Below, piece after piece: positions 26,911-37,107 of a stretch of DNA of 64,000 nt (positions within the stretch are counted from its first letter, which is position 1; each line of letters starts with the position of its first letter). Below the pieces are notes generated by a model. The model was not told where the DNA came from, ran no database searches, and saw only the letters and a program-made list of their open reading frames with translations. The translations under genes and the position numbers were made by a program. Source of the DNA: Kaistella pullorum (GTDB lineage: Bacteria > Bacteroidota > Bacteroidia > Flavobacteriales > Weeksellaceae); contig NZ_JACSPS010000001.1 of assembly GCF_014837035.1 (NCBI RefSeq), positions 614,374 to 678,373 of the forward strand, in the 5' to 3' direction.

Positions 26911-26940
26911 CAAAAAAGGAAGCAATCGCTTCCTTATTTT
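26911..26940 (-). terminator. terminator of the alpha/beta hydrolase gene
   Basis: GGAAGC-GATT-GCTTCC stem-loop followed by a T run on the minus strand. The A run on the other side overlaps the last codons of the hydrolase. Confidence 0.8.
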
Positions 26941-27701
26941 TTCTCATTCTGCTGAAGCCAGTCATACAAAATCTGGTTGAATTCTTCAGGTTTTTCCATC
27001 ATTGCGGCATGTCCACACTTGTCAATCCAGTACAGGCTGGAATTCGGTAAAGATTTATGCATATCGTCAGCCACTTCCGGCGGCGTCACATTATCCTGTT
27101 TCCCCCAGATCAGGCAAACCGGTGCGGTGATTTTAGGCAAATCATTCAGCATGTTATGTTTGATTGCGCTTCGGGCCAGCATTACGGTCTTTATGCCTTT
27201 CATCCTGTCATTCACTACGCCGAAAACTTCGTCCACCAACTCATCTGTGGCTACTATCGGGTCATAGAAAACTTCTTCAGTTTTTTTTCGGATGTAGCTT
27301 TTGTCAGATTTCCGCGGGAAACTGTCGCCAAAAGTACGTTCGTAAAGCCCGGAACTTCCGGTCAGAACCAGGTTCTTAACAAGGTCGGGGCGCGCCAGCG
27401 TGAGGATGAGACCTATGTGGCCTCCCATAGAATTGCCGACGATGGTGGCGGGTTCAGTGCATTTTTCATCAATGAATTTAGCAACGTATTTCGCAATAGT
27501 TGTAAGATTCGTGTGCAGCACAGGCAAGTCGTAGATCGGGAGTACGGGTACCAGGACACGGTAACCTTTTTCCGAGAAGAATTTTACCGTCTTGTCAAAG
27601 TTACTTAAACCGCCCATAAGGCCATGCAGCAAAATCAGCGGATGCCCTTCTCCAGCCTCGATGAAAGAGAATTTTTTTTCTTTTTTCGTAATGAATCTCA
27701 T
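26934..27701 (-). CDS. alpha/beta hydrolase
   Basis: A 255-residue alpha/beta hydrolase fold protein. The oxyanion region is LILLHGLMGGLSNFD, the nucleophile elbow GNSMGG, the acid region WGKQDNVTPPE and the catalytic His in DKCGHAAMMEKPEEF. It resembles the MhpC/esterase group; the natural substrate is unknown. I chose the start at 27701 (MRFITKKEKKFSF), preceded by AGGAAG, over the ATG eight codons upstream. It is divergent from mraZ across an intergenic region of about 250 bases. Confidence 0.85.
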   Translation of the reverse strand: MRFITKKEKKFSFIEAGEGHPLILLHGLMGGLSNFDKTVKFFSEKGYRVLVPVLPIYDLPVLHTNLTTIAKYVAKFIDEKCTEPATIVGNSMGGHIGLILTLARPDLVKNLVLTGSSGLYERTFGDSFPRKSDKSYIRKKTEEVFYDPIVATDELVDEVFGVVNDRMKGIKTVMLARSAIKHNMLNDLPKITAPVCLIWGKQDNVTPPEVADDMHKSLPNSSLYWIDKCGHAAMMEKPEEFNQILYDWLQQNEKK

Positions 27702-27904
27702 AAAGTTGCTTCCTAAGCCTTGCAAAAATACAAATTAAAGACCATAAATTTTATGTCGTCAATTAATCATTGAAATATTATAAAAAAGTAGCCACTCCGG
27801 AATTTGGCTAAGCGAAAAATCCACTCGTTCCATGTTTGCCTTAAGTGCTTTGAATTCAATATTTTAAACCGTAAAGTAAAACTTATTAACATTAAGTCAA
27901 AAAG

Positions 27905-27919
27905 TGGGAAAAAGTGGGA
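27905..27919 (+). promoter_or_regulatory. MraZ-type operator (two TGGGA boxes)
   Basis: TGGGA at 27905-27909 and 27915-27919, separated by AAAAG, gives an exact 10-base period. MraZ proteins bind direct repeats of TGGGN with 5-base spacers upstream of their own operon. No third box is intact (AGTCA at 27895). The boxes lie 33-48 bases upstream of the mraZ ATG and just before the candidate promoter, so autorepression of the division cluster is likely. Confidence 0.75.
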
Positions 27920-27938
27920 GCTTTTAGAATTTTTTATA

Positions 27939-27946
27939 TAAATTTG
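27939..27946 (+). promoter_or_regulatory. putative -7 element of mraZ (TAAATTTG), 6 bases from the ATG
   Basis: Perfect TAnnTTTG match ending 6 bases before the ATG. If used, the transcript would be leaderless or nearly so. No TTG is found at the -33 position, where the TGGGA boxes and a T-rich stretch lie instead. Confidence 0.45.
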
Positions 27947-27952
27947 TCCCAA

Positions 27953-28423
27953 ATGAAGAATTTCATCGGTACATATGAATGCAAAATAGACGATAAAGGC
28001 CGTCTTAAACTTCCATCCTCCCTGGTAAAACAGATGGAGAACTTTGGAAGTGCAACTTATGTGGTGAAACGTTCAGTTTTTCAATCATGTTTGGAAGTGT
28101 ATCCGATGTCCGGTTGGGAAAAACTGATGGAAAAAATTAACAGGCTGAACCGCTTCCAGAAGAAAAACGCCGATTTTATCAGGCAGTTCACGGCAGGTTT
28201 GAAAATCTTGGAGCCTGACAATGCAGGAAGACTTCAGATTCCGAAAGACCTGATCAATTTTGCCTCACTTAGAAAAGAAATCGTCATCACAAGCGCGGGC
28301 GAACTCTTCGAAATTTGGGATAAAGACACTTATGAAAGTGTGATTGCGACCTCGGAAGAAGATTTTGCCAAACTTGCAGAAGATGTCATGGGCGACATTA
28401 GTTTCGCTGATGACCAAATATAG
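27953..28423 (+). CDS. mraZ: transcriptional regulator MraZ
   Basis: First gene of the division and cell wall cluster; a ring-shaped AbrB-fold regulator that binds TGGGN repeats in its own promoter. The 156-residue protein has two SpoVT/AbrB-like halves: FIGTYECKIDDKGRLKLPSSL (residues 3-23) and LEPDNAGRLQIPKDLINFA (near residue 95). The start at 27953 gives the canonical N-terminus; an upstream in-frame ATG (27914) would read through the operator and promoter and is rejected. Confidence 0.95.
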   Translation: MKNFIGTYECKIDDKGRLKLPSSLVKQMENFGSATYVVKRSVFQSCLEVYPMSGWEKLMEKINRLNRFQKKNADFIRQFTAGLKILEPDNAGRLQIPKDLINFASLRKEIVITSAGELFEIWDKDTYESVIATSEEDFAKLAEDVMGDISFADDQI

Positions 28424-28458
28424 CTGTAAATACGACTTCTTTAAAAAAAATAAAAAGA

Positions 28459-29352
28459 ATGTATCACAACCCGGTTTTGCTGACGAAAAGTGTGGATGAT
28501 TTGGTGACGAATCCCGCTGGTACTTATGTGGACGTCACTTTCGGTGGTGGTGGCCATTCGGGAGAGATCCTGCGCAGGCTGACGCCGGAAGGTCGGCTTT
28601 ATAGTTTTGATCAGGATTTGGATGCGCTAAAAAATACCATCGCAGACCAGCGGTTTACGCTCGTGAACCAAAATTTCCGTTTTTTAGAGAACTCCTTATT
28701 AATGTATGGGGTAAATCAGGTGGATGGTGTTTTGGCAGATCTTGGTGTTTCTTCACATCAGTTTGATGCAGCCGAACGCGGGTTTTCCACGCGGAGTGAT
28801 GCTCCGCTGGATATGCGGATGAACGTGCAGCAATCGATTGATGCTAAAAAAGTCATTAATGAATATGAGGAGGAGCAGCTCGCTGACCTGTTTTATTATT
28901 ATGGCGAACTGCGTGAAGCCCGCAAACTGGCTCGGGAGATCGTTCATCACCGTAAGCTAAATCCCATTAACACAACAGGCGAGCTAAAAAATCTGTTCAG
29001 TTATATTCCGCAATTTAAGCAGAACAAATTTTTTGCGCAGGTGTTTCAGGCTATCCGAATTGAAGTAAACCAGGAGCTTGAAGCGCTGAAAGAGATGCTG
29101 GTACAGGCTCACAGAATTTTGAAACCGGGCGGAAGACTTGTAGTGATATCTTATCATTCGCTTGAGGACCGGCTGGTAAAGCGTTTTCTGAAAAACGGCA
29201 TGTTCGAAGGCGAGCCGTCACGTGATATTTATGGCAACTTCAGCAAAACATTTGAGCTTCTGCAAAGCAAGGCTTTCGTTCCGGATAACGACGAAATAGA
29301 ACAGAATTCCCGTGCAAGAAGCGCGAAAATGCGTGTGGGAACTAAACTTTAA
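28459..29352 (+). CDS. rsmH: 16S rRNA (cytosine1402-N4)-methyltransferase
   Basis: Methylates C1402 of 16S rRNA using S-adenosylmethionine. The 297-residue protein begins MYHNPVLLTKSVDDLV and has the SAM site DVTFGGGGHSGEIL (about residues 25-38), GVLADLGVSSHQFD, RGFSTRSDAPLDMRM and the C-terminal VISYHSLEDRLVKRF. It starts 35 bases after mraZ, in the order conserved in most bacteria. Confidence 0.97.
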   Translation: MYHNPVLLTKSVDDLVTNPAGTYVDVTFGGGGHSGEILRRLTPEGRLYSFDQDLDALKNTIADQRFTLVNQNFRFLENSLLMYGVNQVDGVLADLGVSSHQFDAAERGFSTRSDAPLDMRMNVQQSIDAKKVINEYEEEQLADLFYYYGELREARKLAREIVHHRKLNPINTTGELKNLFSYIPQFKQNKFFAQVFQAIRIEVNQELEALKEMLVQAHRILKPGGRLVVISYHSLEDRLVKRFLKNGMFEGEPSRDIYGNFSKTFELLQSKAFVPDNDEIEQNSRARSAKMRVGTKL

Positions 29353-29373
29353 GATTTAATTTTAATATAAATT

Positions 29374-29739
29374 TTGGCTAAAAAAGGCACATACAAAGCC
29401 CCTAAGAGACTCACCTTCATTGATATTGTGAAGGGGAACTTCCTGAACCGCGATGAGGTGAAAATTCACTATCGCTATTTCCTGCTGGTTTTTGTCCTGC
29501 TGATGATTATGATCTATAGCAACCACCTCGTAAGCCAAAAGATAGAACTGGTAAATGACCTGAAGGAACAAACGGAGGAGTATAAATCCCGAAATGCCTA
29601 CGCCCAAAGCAGGCTTATCAAGGTAAAACTAGAATCTGAATTAGGTAAAGAAATGGTGCAGGACTCACTGCTGTCTCTCGAAAACCATCCGCATAAACTT
29701 TTGATCAAACTCGACAGTACAGATGGCGATACAGAATGA
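29374..29739 (+). CDS. ftsL: FtsL-like cell division protein (TTG start)
   Basis: A 121-residue single-pass membrane protein: basic cytoplasmic tail, membrane helix YFLLVFVLLMIMIYSNHLV (about residues 35-53), then a coiled-coil-like segment (LVNDLKEQTEEYKSRNAYAQ). Position between rsmH and ftsI and this topology identify it as the FtsL of the divisome, which links FtsQ and FtsB with FtsW/FtsI. The start is the TTG at 29374; the next ATG codons lie inside the membrane helix. Its end overlaps ftsI by 17 bases. Confidence 0.85.
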   Translation: MAKKGTYKAPKRLTFIDIVKGNFLNRDEVKIHYRYFLLVFVLLMIMIYSNHLVSQKIELVNDLKEQTEEYKSRNAYAQSRLIKVKLESELGKEMVQDSLLSLENHPHKLLIKLDSTDGDTE

Positions 29740-31714
29740 ATTCGAAGCTAAGCGCTCCAAAACATTGCGTTGGGGCTACCTCTTTGCGGCGGTGGCAATC
29801 ATCGTATTTGTGGTTTTCCTCGCCAGGATTTTGGTTCTGCAGAATACCAATGTACAGGCGATCAAAGACGATTATATCAGCAAAAATTACCGTGAAGCAA
29901 AGCTCAAGGCTGCGCGCGGAAACCTTTACGCTGCAGACGGTTCTATCCTTGCAACTACGGTGATGCGATATGATGTGTATATCGATTTTAAAACTATTAA
30001 AGACACCGCTTACACCAATAATATCGGTCCACTTACAGATTCACTTTCCACAATGTTCGGAAAGCCAAGAAGCTATTTTCGTGACCGGCTCGATCAGCAG
30101 AGAAAAGCTCAAAATCAGTACTATTCACTAGTAAAAGGTCTTGATTTCGATGAATATGACCGCATCCGAAAATTCCCGATTTTCAAAAAAGGTAAAAATA
30201 AAGGAGGATTCATCGTTGACCGGAACTTCAAACGGGAACTTGCAACCACCCAAATCGGGGCAGGCACCATAGGCATGGACAATGGCGTTTCGCAATCTGG
30301 TCTTGAAGGCGCGTTTTCGAAATATCTCCGCGGCACAGACGGGACTCGGCTCGAACAGCGTGTGAACTCAAGCCAATGGAAACCTATCGATTATTGGAAA
30401 GTAAAAGAACCCGTTGACGGACAGGACGTTTATACAACAATCGATCTTCGAATTCAGGATATCGCCCATTCGGCGCTCGAAAAGCAACTCATCAATTTTG
30501 ATGCAGATCATGGCTGCGTGCTCGTGATGGAAGTAGCGACAGGTAAAGTGAAAGCGATGGTAAATCTAAAGCGCACGGAGCCCGGAATGTACGTAGATTC
30601 TTACAATTATGCACTGAAAGACGCTACTGAACCTGGTTCTACATTTAAAACAGTTTCGCTTCTGGCGGCAATGGATGATGGTTTTATTGATGACAAAACT
30701 ACTGTGAACGTGGGCAACGGCGTATGGACTTACGCAAAGCAGCGTATTTCCGACGGACATGGCGGTGGCGAATATGAGATTGCAGACGTCCTGGCGAAAT
30801 CGAGTAACGTAGGTTCGGCAAAACTTATCACTCAATATTATGCGGATAAACCTCAGGTTTTCCTTGATCATCTCAAGCGTTGGAAAATGTTTGATAAAAT
30901 GGACATTGAACTGCCGGGAATTACCAAACCTTACATCGTAACACCTGAAAATAAACGTTGGAATGCCGCTACCCTGGCATCACTGGCGTATGGCTATTCT
31001 TCGAGGTTTAATCTTCTGCAGCTTACCACTTTTTATAACGGGATCGCCAACAACGGAACGATGCTGAAGCCTTTGTTCATCGATAAGATTCTGAAAGACG
31101 GACAGCAGCTTTATGTCGCTAAACCGGAAGTAATGGTAAAAAAAATGGCTTCAAAAGAAGCGATTGCAATGATGACAGGTGCGCTGACAAAGGCGGTGGA
31201 GAAAGGAACGGCAAAAAGTATCTTCACACCAAACCTGAAAATGGCGGGTAAAACCGGAACCGCACGTTTTGAATACTGGAAACCGGGCCCTCCGAAATAT
31301 CAGGCGAGTTTCGCCGGATTTTATCCTGCAGACAACCCGAAATATACGTGTATTGTCATGATCAATCAGCCGGACAATTCGAAAAGTTTTTACGGATCCA
31401 CGGTTGCAGCGCCAGTATTTAAGGAAATAGCGGGTAAAACATTCCTGAAAACGCCACAGAATGTAGAGCCTGAGCTCCTTGTTGACAAAAAAGTGGATCT
31501 GAGCCGCATGGTTGCCCCAAATGTGAAAGTAGCCGTGCGAGGAAAGCAAATGCCCCGCGTCGTCGGACTTATCGGTAAAAATGTGATTCCACAGCTTGAA
31601 AATTTGGGCTATAGAGTTGATTATAAAGGCGTCGGAAGAATCATGGAGCAGTTTCCGCTTGAAGGAACTGTCATCAAGAAAGACCAGAAAATTTACCTCA
31701 GTTTACAGAATTAA
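29723..31714 (+). CDS. ftsI: division-specific penicillin-binding protein with PASTA domain
   Basis: Class B transpeptidase that cross-links septal peptidoglycan. The 663-residue protein has a short cytoplasmic tail, one membrane anchor (about residues 17-38), the dimerisation domain, the SxxK motif STFK (Ser306), SxN as SSN (about 360-362), and GKTGTAR. A C-terminal PASTA domain (about residues 600-663: MPRVVGLIGKNVIPQLENLG) is present, as in Spo-VD-like and many Bacteroidota PBPs. It overlaps ftsL by 17 bases and is followed closely by murE. Confidence 0.95.
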   Translation: MAIQNEFEAKRSKTLRWGYLFAAVAIIVFVVFLARILVLQNTNVQAIKDDYISKNYREAKLKAARGNLYAADGSILATTVMRYDVYIDFKTIKDTAYTNNIGPLTDSLSTMFGKPRSYFRDRLDQQRKAQNQYYSLVKGLDFDEYDRIRKFPIFKKGKNKGGFIVDRNFKRELATTQIGAGTIGMDNGVSQSGLEGAFSKYLRGTDGTRLEQRVNSSQWKPIDYWKVKEPVDGQDVYTTIDLRIQDIAHSALEKQLINFDADHGCVLVMEVATGKVKAMVNLKRTEPGMYVDSYNYALKDATEPGSTFKTVSLLAAMDDGFIDDKTTVNVGNGVWTYAKQRISDGHGGGEYEIADVLAKSSNVGSAKLITQYYADKPQVFLDHLKRWKMFDKMDIELPGITKPYIVTPENKRWNAATLASLAYGYSSRFNLLQLTTFYNGIANNGTMLKPLFIDKILKDGQQLYVAKPEVMVKKMASKEAIAMMTGALTKAVEKGTAKSIFTPNLKMAGKTGTARFEYWKPGPPKYQASFAGFYPADNPKYTCIVMINQPDNSKSFYGSTVAAPVFKEIAGKTFLKTPQNVEPELLVDKKVDLSRMVAPNVKVAVRGKQMPRVVGLIGKNVIPQLENLGYRVDYKGVGRIMEQFPLEGTVIKKDQKIYLSLQN

Positions 31715-31732
31715 AGCCCGCATACAGATATA

Positions 31733-33193
31733 ATGACATTAGACCAATTAATATTACAGGTTCCGTATCTCGAGATCGTTGGTAAAACGGATCGGGAGAT
31801 CACAGCGCTCGTTTCAGACAGTCGCCAGACCGGTCCGGCGACGTTGTATGTGGCAGTGCAAGGCACGCTTGCGGACGGACATGATTATATTAATGCAGCT
31901 GCAGATAAAGGCGCGGAGGCCATCGTCTGTGAAAAACTTCCGGGCGAAATCAATGCTGACGTGACGTACATCCTTGTGCAGGACAGCGCCAAGGCTTTGG
32001 GCAAACTTGCAGCTAATTTTTACGGAAATCCATCGGAGAAACTGAGTCTGATCGGCATCACCGGTACAAATGGAAAGACATCGGTCACCACGATGCTGTT
32101 TGATATTTTTAAAAATTTAGGCTTTAAATCCGTCCTTATCTCAACAGTAGAATATAGAATTGCGGACAAAATACTGCCATCTACACACACCACGCCGGAT
32201 GTTATCACTTTAAATAAACTGCTTTCGCAGGCTGTAGATGCAGGCTGTGAATATGCATTTATGGAAGTTTCCTCGCACGGCATTCATCAGCGCAGAACGG
32301 AAGGTTTAAATTTTAAAGTCGCCGGTTTTACCAATATTTCACATGATCATCTAGATTATCACCATACTTTCAGCGAATATCTTAAAACCAAAAAACAGTT
32401 TTTCGATAACCTCTCGCCTGATGCTGTAGCCATCACCAATCTAGATGATAAAAACGGATCGGTAATGTTGCAAAATACGACGGCTAAAAAGAAATCCTAT
32501 GCGCTGAAAACAATGGCAGATTATCATGGGAAAGTGATCGAGGCAGATTTTAATGGGATGCTGATGAACTTTCAGGGCAAGGAGTTCTGGACGACTTTTA
32601 GTGGGAAATTCAATGCATACAATCTTCTCCTGGCGTACGCCGTGGCGGTGGAATGCGGTTTCGATACGGAAGATGTGCTTAAAGCAATATCCACTTTAAG
32701 CCGTGTAAAAGGAAGGTTTGAAACACTGAAATCAGACGGCGGAATCTTTTTCGTCATCGATTATGCACATACGCCCGACGCACTCGACAATATTCTGGAA
32801 TCCATCAACGAGATCCGAACAAAAAACGAAAGGTTAATTACTGTCTTCGGTTGTGGCGGTGACCGCGATCATGAAAAACGCCCCGAAATGGGCAAGATTG
32901 CCACCCGGAAATCTACACTTGCGATCATTACCTCAGACAATCCACGGACAGAAAAGCCTGAAGATATCATTAAAGAAATAGAAGCCGGTGTAGAACCGCA
33001 AAATTACAGCAAGTACACCTCTATTCCGGACCGAAGGGGCGCAATCAAGATGGCGATAAAATTCGCTGAGCCTAAAGATATCATCCTGGTTGCGGGAAAA
33101 GGCCACGAGAATTATCAGGAAATCAATGGCGAACGCGTTCATTTTGATGACAAAGAAACCGTGCTCGAACTCGCACGCATGATGTCCAAGTAA
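31733..33193 (+). CDS. murE: UDP-N-acetylmuramoyl-L-alanyl-D-glutamate--2,6-diaminopimelate ligase
   Basis: Adds the third amino acid to the peptidoglycan stem peptide. At 486 residues it has the ATP-binding [13 protein letters not shown] (108-120), the central [12 protein letters not shown] and [11 protein letters not shown] blocks, and [12 protein letters not shown]. The specificity motif is [11 protein letters not shown]; the DNPR form is typical of enzymes that add meso-diaminopimelate rather than lysine. It starts 18 bases after ftsI. Confidence 0.96.
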   Translation: MTLDQLILQVPYLEIVGKTDREITALVSDSRQTGPATLYVAVQGTLADGHDYINAAADKGAEAIVCEKLPGEINADVTYILVQDSAKALGKLAANFYGNPSEKLSLIGITGTNGKTSVTTMLFDIFKNLGFKSVLISTVEYRIADKILPSTHTTPDVITLNKLLSQAVDAGCEYAFMEVSSHGIHQRRTEGLNFKVAGFTNISHDHLDYHHTFSEYLKTKKQFFDNLSPDAVAITNLDDKNGSVMLQNTTAKKKSYALKTMADYHGKVIEADFNGMLMNFQGKEFWTTFSGKFNAYNLLLAYAVAVECGFDTEDVLKAISTLSRVKGRFETLKSDGGIFFVIDYAHTPDALDNILESINEIRTKNERLITVFGCGGDRDHEKRPEMGKIATRKSTLAIITSDNPRTEKPEDIIKEIEAGVEPQNYSKYTSIPDRRGAIKMAIKFAEPKDIILVAGKGHENYQEINGERVHFDDKETVLELARMMSK

Positions 33194-33215
33194 AATATTT
33201 AATAAAAACAAACCG

Positions 33216-34457
33216 ATGTTATATTACCTCTACGAATATCTCACCAGCCACGGAATTCACGTTCCGGGACTCGGTATGTTCCGTTTCATCTCTTTTCGTG
33301 CAGGCATGGCAGTTTTGCTGTCGCTGGTGATCGCATTGGTGTTCGGTAAGAAAATCATCAATTTCCTGCGCCGCAAGCAGATGGGTGAGCAGGTAAGGGA
33401 TTTGGGTCTTGATGGCCAGAAGCAGAAAGAAGGCACCCCGACGATGGGTGGTCTCATCATCATACTCGCAACACTCATTCCAGTGATTCTTTTCACGAGG
33501 GTTCTTAATATCTACATTGTATTGCTTATTATTTCTGTGATTTGGATGGGTGCAATTGGTTTTATAGATGATTATTTAAAGAAAATCAAGCAGAACAAAG
33601 ACGGTCTCAGCGGTAAGTTCAAGATAATCGGGCAGGTTGGTTTGGGTCTGATCGTCGGTATCACGATGTTTTTCCATTCGGATATTACCGTGAAGAGAAA
33701 ATATGCAGACGCTCGGGAAGTCAGCCGAAACAATGTGGAGAAAAATTTCCTTCCAACCGAGAAATCGACAGTTTCTACCGTGCCTTTTGTTAAAAATAAT
33801 GAGTTCGACTACAGTGGATTGCTCTTTTGGATGTCTCCCCAGGAAGCCGAGGAATGGTCGTGGATTGTTTTTATCCCGTTCGTGATCTTTATCGTAACCG
33901 CGGTTTCGAACGGAGCCAACATTGCCGACGGAATCGATGGTTTGGCGGCCGGCGCAAGTGTGGTCATACTGCTTACGCTTGCATTCTTCGCCTACCTTTC
34001 CGGTAACATCATTTTTGCAGACTATCTGAATATTATGTTTCTGCCAAATATGGGCGAAACTACCATTTTTGCGCTTGCACTCGTGGGTGCAGTGATAGGT
34101 TTCTTCTGGTATAACACCTACCCGGCGCAGGTTTTCATGGGCGATACCGGAAGTTTGATGCTGGGCGGTGTCATCGCTGTGCTGGCTATCATCTTAAGAA
34201 AAGAACTGATGATCCCGGTGTTGTGCGGAATTTTCCTCATTGAGAATATTTCGGTGATGCTGCAGGTGGCCGTCTTCAAATACAGAAAAAGAAAATATGG
34301 GCTGGAGTATGCGCAGAACAACAGACTGTTCAAAATGGCGCCGCTCCATCACCATTACCAAAAAGAAGGTTACCACGAAAGCAAGATCGTGAACCGCATG
34401 ATCATCATGGGGGTTTTGCTGGCAATTATCTGTCTGATAACGCTTAAAGTACGTTAA
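33216..34457 (+). CDS. mraY: phospho-N-acetylmuramoyl-pentapeptide transferase
   Basis: Integral membrane enzyme that makes lipid I from UDP-MurNAc-pentapeptide and undecaprenyl phosphate. The 413-residue protein has about ten membrane helices and the catalytic loops [49 protein letters not shown] and the HHH-type loop [11 protein letters not shown] cytoplasmic insertion of about 50 residues near residue 155-205 ([14 protein letters not shown] region) makes it longer than the E. coli enzyme, as is usual in Flavobacteriia. Confidence 0.96.
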   Translation: MLYYLYEYLTSHGIHVPGLGMFRFISFRAGMAVLLSLVIALVFGKKIINFLRRKQMGEQVRDLGLDGQKQKEGTPTMGGLIIILATLIPVILFTRVLNIYIVLLIISVIWMGAIGFIDDYLKKIKQNKDGLSGKFKIIGQVGLGLIVGITMFFHSDITVKRKYADAREVSRNNVEKNFLPTEKSTVSTVPFVKNNEFDYSGLLFWMSPQEAEEWSWIVFIPFVIFIVTAVSNGANIADGIDGLAAGASVVILLTLAFFAYLSGNIIFADYLNIMFLPNMGETTIFALALVGAVIGFFWYNTYPAQVFMGDTGSLMLGGVIAVLAIILRKELMIPVLCGIFLIENISVMLQVAVFKYRKRKYGLEYAQNNRLFKMAPLHHHYQKEGYHESKIVNRMIIMGVLLAIICLITLKVR

Positions 34458-34500
34458 GCAACAAGAAGCAATAACGGTGGATAAAAAGGATAAAAATAAG

Positions 34501-35844
34501 ATGAAGATTGTAGTTTTAGGCGGCGGAGAAAGCGGTTGTGGCGCGGCATATTTAGCTCAGAAGAAAGGGCTGGACGTTTTCCTGTCCGATAAAGGCACCA
34601 TTAAAGAAAACTACAGGAAGTTTTTGGTGGAATCCGGAATCGAATTCGAAGAAGGAACACATGACGAAGAAAGACTCCTGGAAGCTGACTGGATCATCAA
34701 ATCGCCGGGGATTCCCAAAAAAGCAGCAATCATGCATAAGATTCACCAAAAAGGCATTCGCGTTTCCTCCGAAATTGAATTTGCTGCTGAATTTACTGAG
34801 GCAAAAATCATTGCGATCACGGGTTCAAACGGAAAGACTACGACAACTTCGCTCATTTATCATATCCTGAAAAATGATGATTTGAAGGTAGGTTTAGGCG
34901 GAAATATCGGAAAAAGTTTTGCAAAACAGGTCGCGGATGAAAATTTCGACTATTATGTCCTCGAAGTAAGCTCTTTCCAGCTTGACGACGTGCAGAATTT
35001 CAGACCTTATATTTCATTGCTTTTAAATTTAAGCCAGGATCATCTCGATCAGTACAACTACAACTACGAAGAGTATGCGCTGGCGAAATTCAGGATAACT
35101 GAAAATCAGGAAAACGACAATTTCTTCATCTATAATAAAGATGATGAGATGAGCCAGAATCTTCTGCAGAAGCTCGAAATCAAGGCTAGGATGATTCCGT
35201 TTTCAATCAAGGAAAAAATGCGTGAAGGTGGTTATCTTACCAACCAAAAAATGGTGGTGAGGCTTGAAGATGAGTTTGCGATGGATATCTCGGAACTCTC
35301 GCTCGTCGGAAATCATAATGTAGCGAACAGCCTTGCTGCGTCGATCGCCGGAAAGATTCTGAATATCCGCAATGAAAGTATCCGCCATTCGCTGATGACT
35401 TTTCAGGCGGTGGAGCACCGTTTGGAGCAGGTTGCAGATTTTGGCGGCGTGAAATACATCAATGACAGCAAAGCCACAAACGTAAATGCCGCTTATTATG
35501 CGCTTGAAAGCATGAAGCAACCAACTGTCTGGATCGTTGGCGGCGTAGACAAAGGCAATGATTATGCTGAAATAGAAGACCTCGTAAAAAAGAAGGTGAA
35601 GGCAATCGTGTGTCTGGGTCTAGATAACCAGAAGATCATTGATTTCTTTAAAGATAAAAAAGAACTCATTTACAGTTCTTCGAGTATGGAAAAGGCCGTG
35701 GATATTGCCCATTCGCTGGCTCAGAAAGGTGATGCTGTGTTGCTTTCGCCGTGTTGTGCGAGTTTTGATCTTTTTGAGAACTATGAAGACCGCGGCAACC
35801 AGTTTAAAAATGAAGTATTAAAAATAGAAAAGGCCGCAAACTAA
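34501..35844 (+). CDS. murD: UDP-N-acetylmuramoyl-L-alanine--D-glutamate ligase
   Basis: Adds D-glutamate in peptidoglycan precursor synthesis. The 447-residue protein has the UDP-binding N-terminus VLGGGESGCGAAYLA, ATP loop ITGSNGKTTTTSLIY, EVSSFQLDDV, NLSQDHLDQY and NDSKATNVNAAYYAL. I chose the ATG at 34501, preceded by AAGGA, over an in-frame GTG at 34477 that would add only MDKKDKNK. Confidence 0.95.
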   Translation: MKIVVLGGGESGCGAAYLAQKKGLDVFLSDKGTIKENYRKFLVESGIEFEEGTHDEERLLEADWIIKSPGIPKKAAIMHKIHQKGIRVSSEIEFAAEFTEAKIIAITGSNGKTTTTSLIYHILKNDDLKVGLGGNIGKSFAKQVADENFDYYVLEVSSFQLDDVQNFRPYISLLLNLSQDHLDQYNYNYEEYALAKFRITENQENDNFFIYNKDDEMSQNLLQKLEIKARMIPFSIKEKMREGGYLTNQKMVVRLEDEFAMDISELSLVGNHNVANSLAASIAGKILNIRNESIRHSLMTFQAVEHRLEQVADFGGVKYINDSKATNVNAAYYALESMKQPTVWIVGGVDKGNDYAEIEDLVKKKVKAIVCLGLDNQKIIDFFKDKKELIYSSSSMEKAVDIAHSLAQKGDAVLLSPCCASFDLFENYEDRGNQFKNEVLKIEKAAN

Positions 35845-35848
35845 AGAC

Positions 35849-37078
35849 ATGCAGGAAAAAGAGAACAAATATGAACTGCTGAAAGGCGACAAAGTGCTGT
35901 GGAGCGTGATCCTGCTGATCTCGTTCTTCTCGGTGTTTCCCGTGTATTCGGCGAGTTCTAATTTGGAGTATATCGTAAACAGCGGAACCACGACTTCGCA
36001 CCTCATCAAGCATGCGGGTTTCGTGGTCATGGGTCTTGCGATAATGCGGATGATGGGGTCTTTCAAATACGAATATCTCGGTAAACTCAGCAGCATCGGG
36101 CTGGTGGCCATGGTCGTGCTTTTGGGAGTCACGCTTTTTACCGGTCAAACCATTGACGGAGCGTCGGCTTCGCGATGGCTGAAAATTCCCGGCACGCCGA
36201 TCTCGTTCCAGCCGTCTTCATTCGCGTATCTTTTCCTCATCATTTATCTGTGCCGTTACCTCACCAAAAAAATTAAAAGAGAGCGTCAGACCTGGGAAAA
36301 CCTGCTGTTCATTTTCGGGCCGGTGCTGCTGGTTTTCGGACTTGTAGCTAAAGACAACGGTTCTACGGCTTTAATGATTTTAATAGTTTCACTAGCTGTA
36401 ATGCTGATCGGTCAGCTCAATAAAAAGTACATTTTCGGTTTTGTCGGAATCTCCACGTTAGCTATTGCGGTTTTTATGTTTGTCGCATTAAAGACAGATT
36501 TAATTGAAAACAACCGTGTACATACCTGGATGAGCCGTGTGGAAGTTTTCATGAACTCAAAACAGCCTAACCAGATCGAAAGTGAAGTAGATAAAGCCAA
36601 AAATTATCAGGTAATGCAGGCGAAAGCCGCGATCGTACATGGCGGAATTGCCGGTATGGGTCCGGGTAAAAGCGCGCTGAAGCAAATGCTTCCGCAATCG
36701 GCCTCCGACTTTATTTTCGCAATCATCGTAGAAGAATATGGTTTTATCGGTGCATTCGTACTCATCGGATTATATTTAATAATGATCATCCGAATTGTAA
36801 TGATCGCGAGTAAGATGCCGGCATTTTTCGGCAGCCTGCTCGTGCTGAGTTTAGGTATAATGATTTTCGTACAGCTCGCGGTTAATATAGCTGTAGCCGT
36901 AAACCTCATTCCGGTGACGGGTCAGCCATTGCCGTTAATAAGTTACGGTGGAACCTCGATGCTGGTAACTTACATCCAGCTCGGAATCATCCTTACCGTA
37001 AGTTCCAGAATACAGATTTACGATGAAGAAGGCATGGGCAAAAAGCAGAATATAGCAGAGATCAACGATATCGCATAA
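35849..37078 (+). CDS. ftsW: peptidoglycan glycosyltransferase FtsW
   Basis: SEDS-family membrane glycosyltransferase that polymerises septal glycan chains with FtsI. The 409-residue protein has about ten helices, the conserved DGASASRWLKIPG loop, KDNGSTALMI, and the signature PVTGQPLPLISYGGTSM near the C-terminus. It starts 4 bases after murD, indicating tight co-translation. Confidence 0.96.
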   Translation: MQEKENKYELLKGDKVLWSVILLISFFSVFPVYSASSNLEYIVNSGTTTSHLIKHAGFVVMGLAIMRMMGSFKYEYLGKLSSIGLVAMVVLLGVTLFTGQTIDGASASRWLKIPGTPISFQPSSFAYLFLIIYLCRYLTKKIKRERQTWENLLFIFGPVLLVFGLVAKDNGSTALMILIVSLAVMLIGQLNKKYIFGFVGISTLAIAVFMFVALKTDLIENNRVHTWMSRVEVFMNSKQPNQIESEVDKAKNYQVMQAKAAIVHGGIAGMGPGKSALKQMLPQSASDFIFAIIVEEYGFIGAFVLIGLYLIMIIRIVMIASKMPAFFGSLLVLSLGIMIFVQLAVNIAVAVNLIPVTGQPLPLISYGGTSMLVTYIQLGIILTVSSRIQIYDEEGMGKKQNIAEINDIA

Positions 37079-37107
37079 ATTTTAAATTAAGGGGAAAAGC
37101 CGGAATT

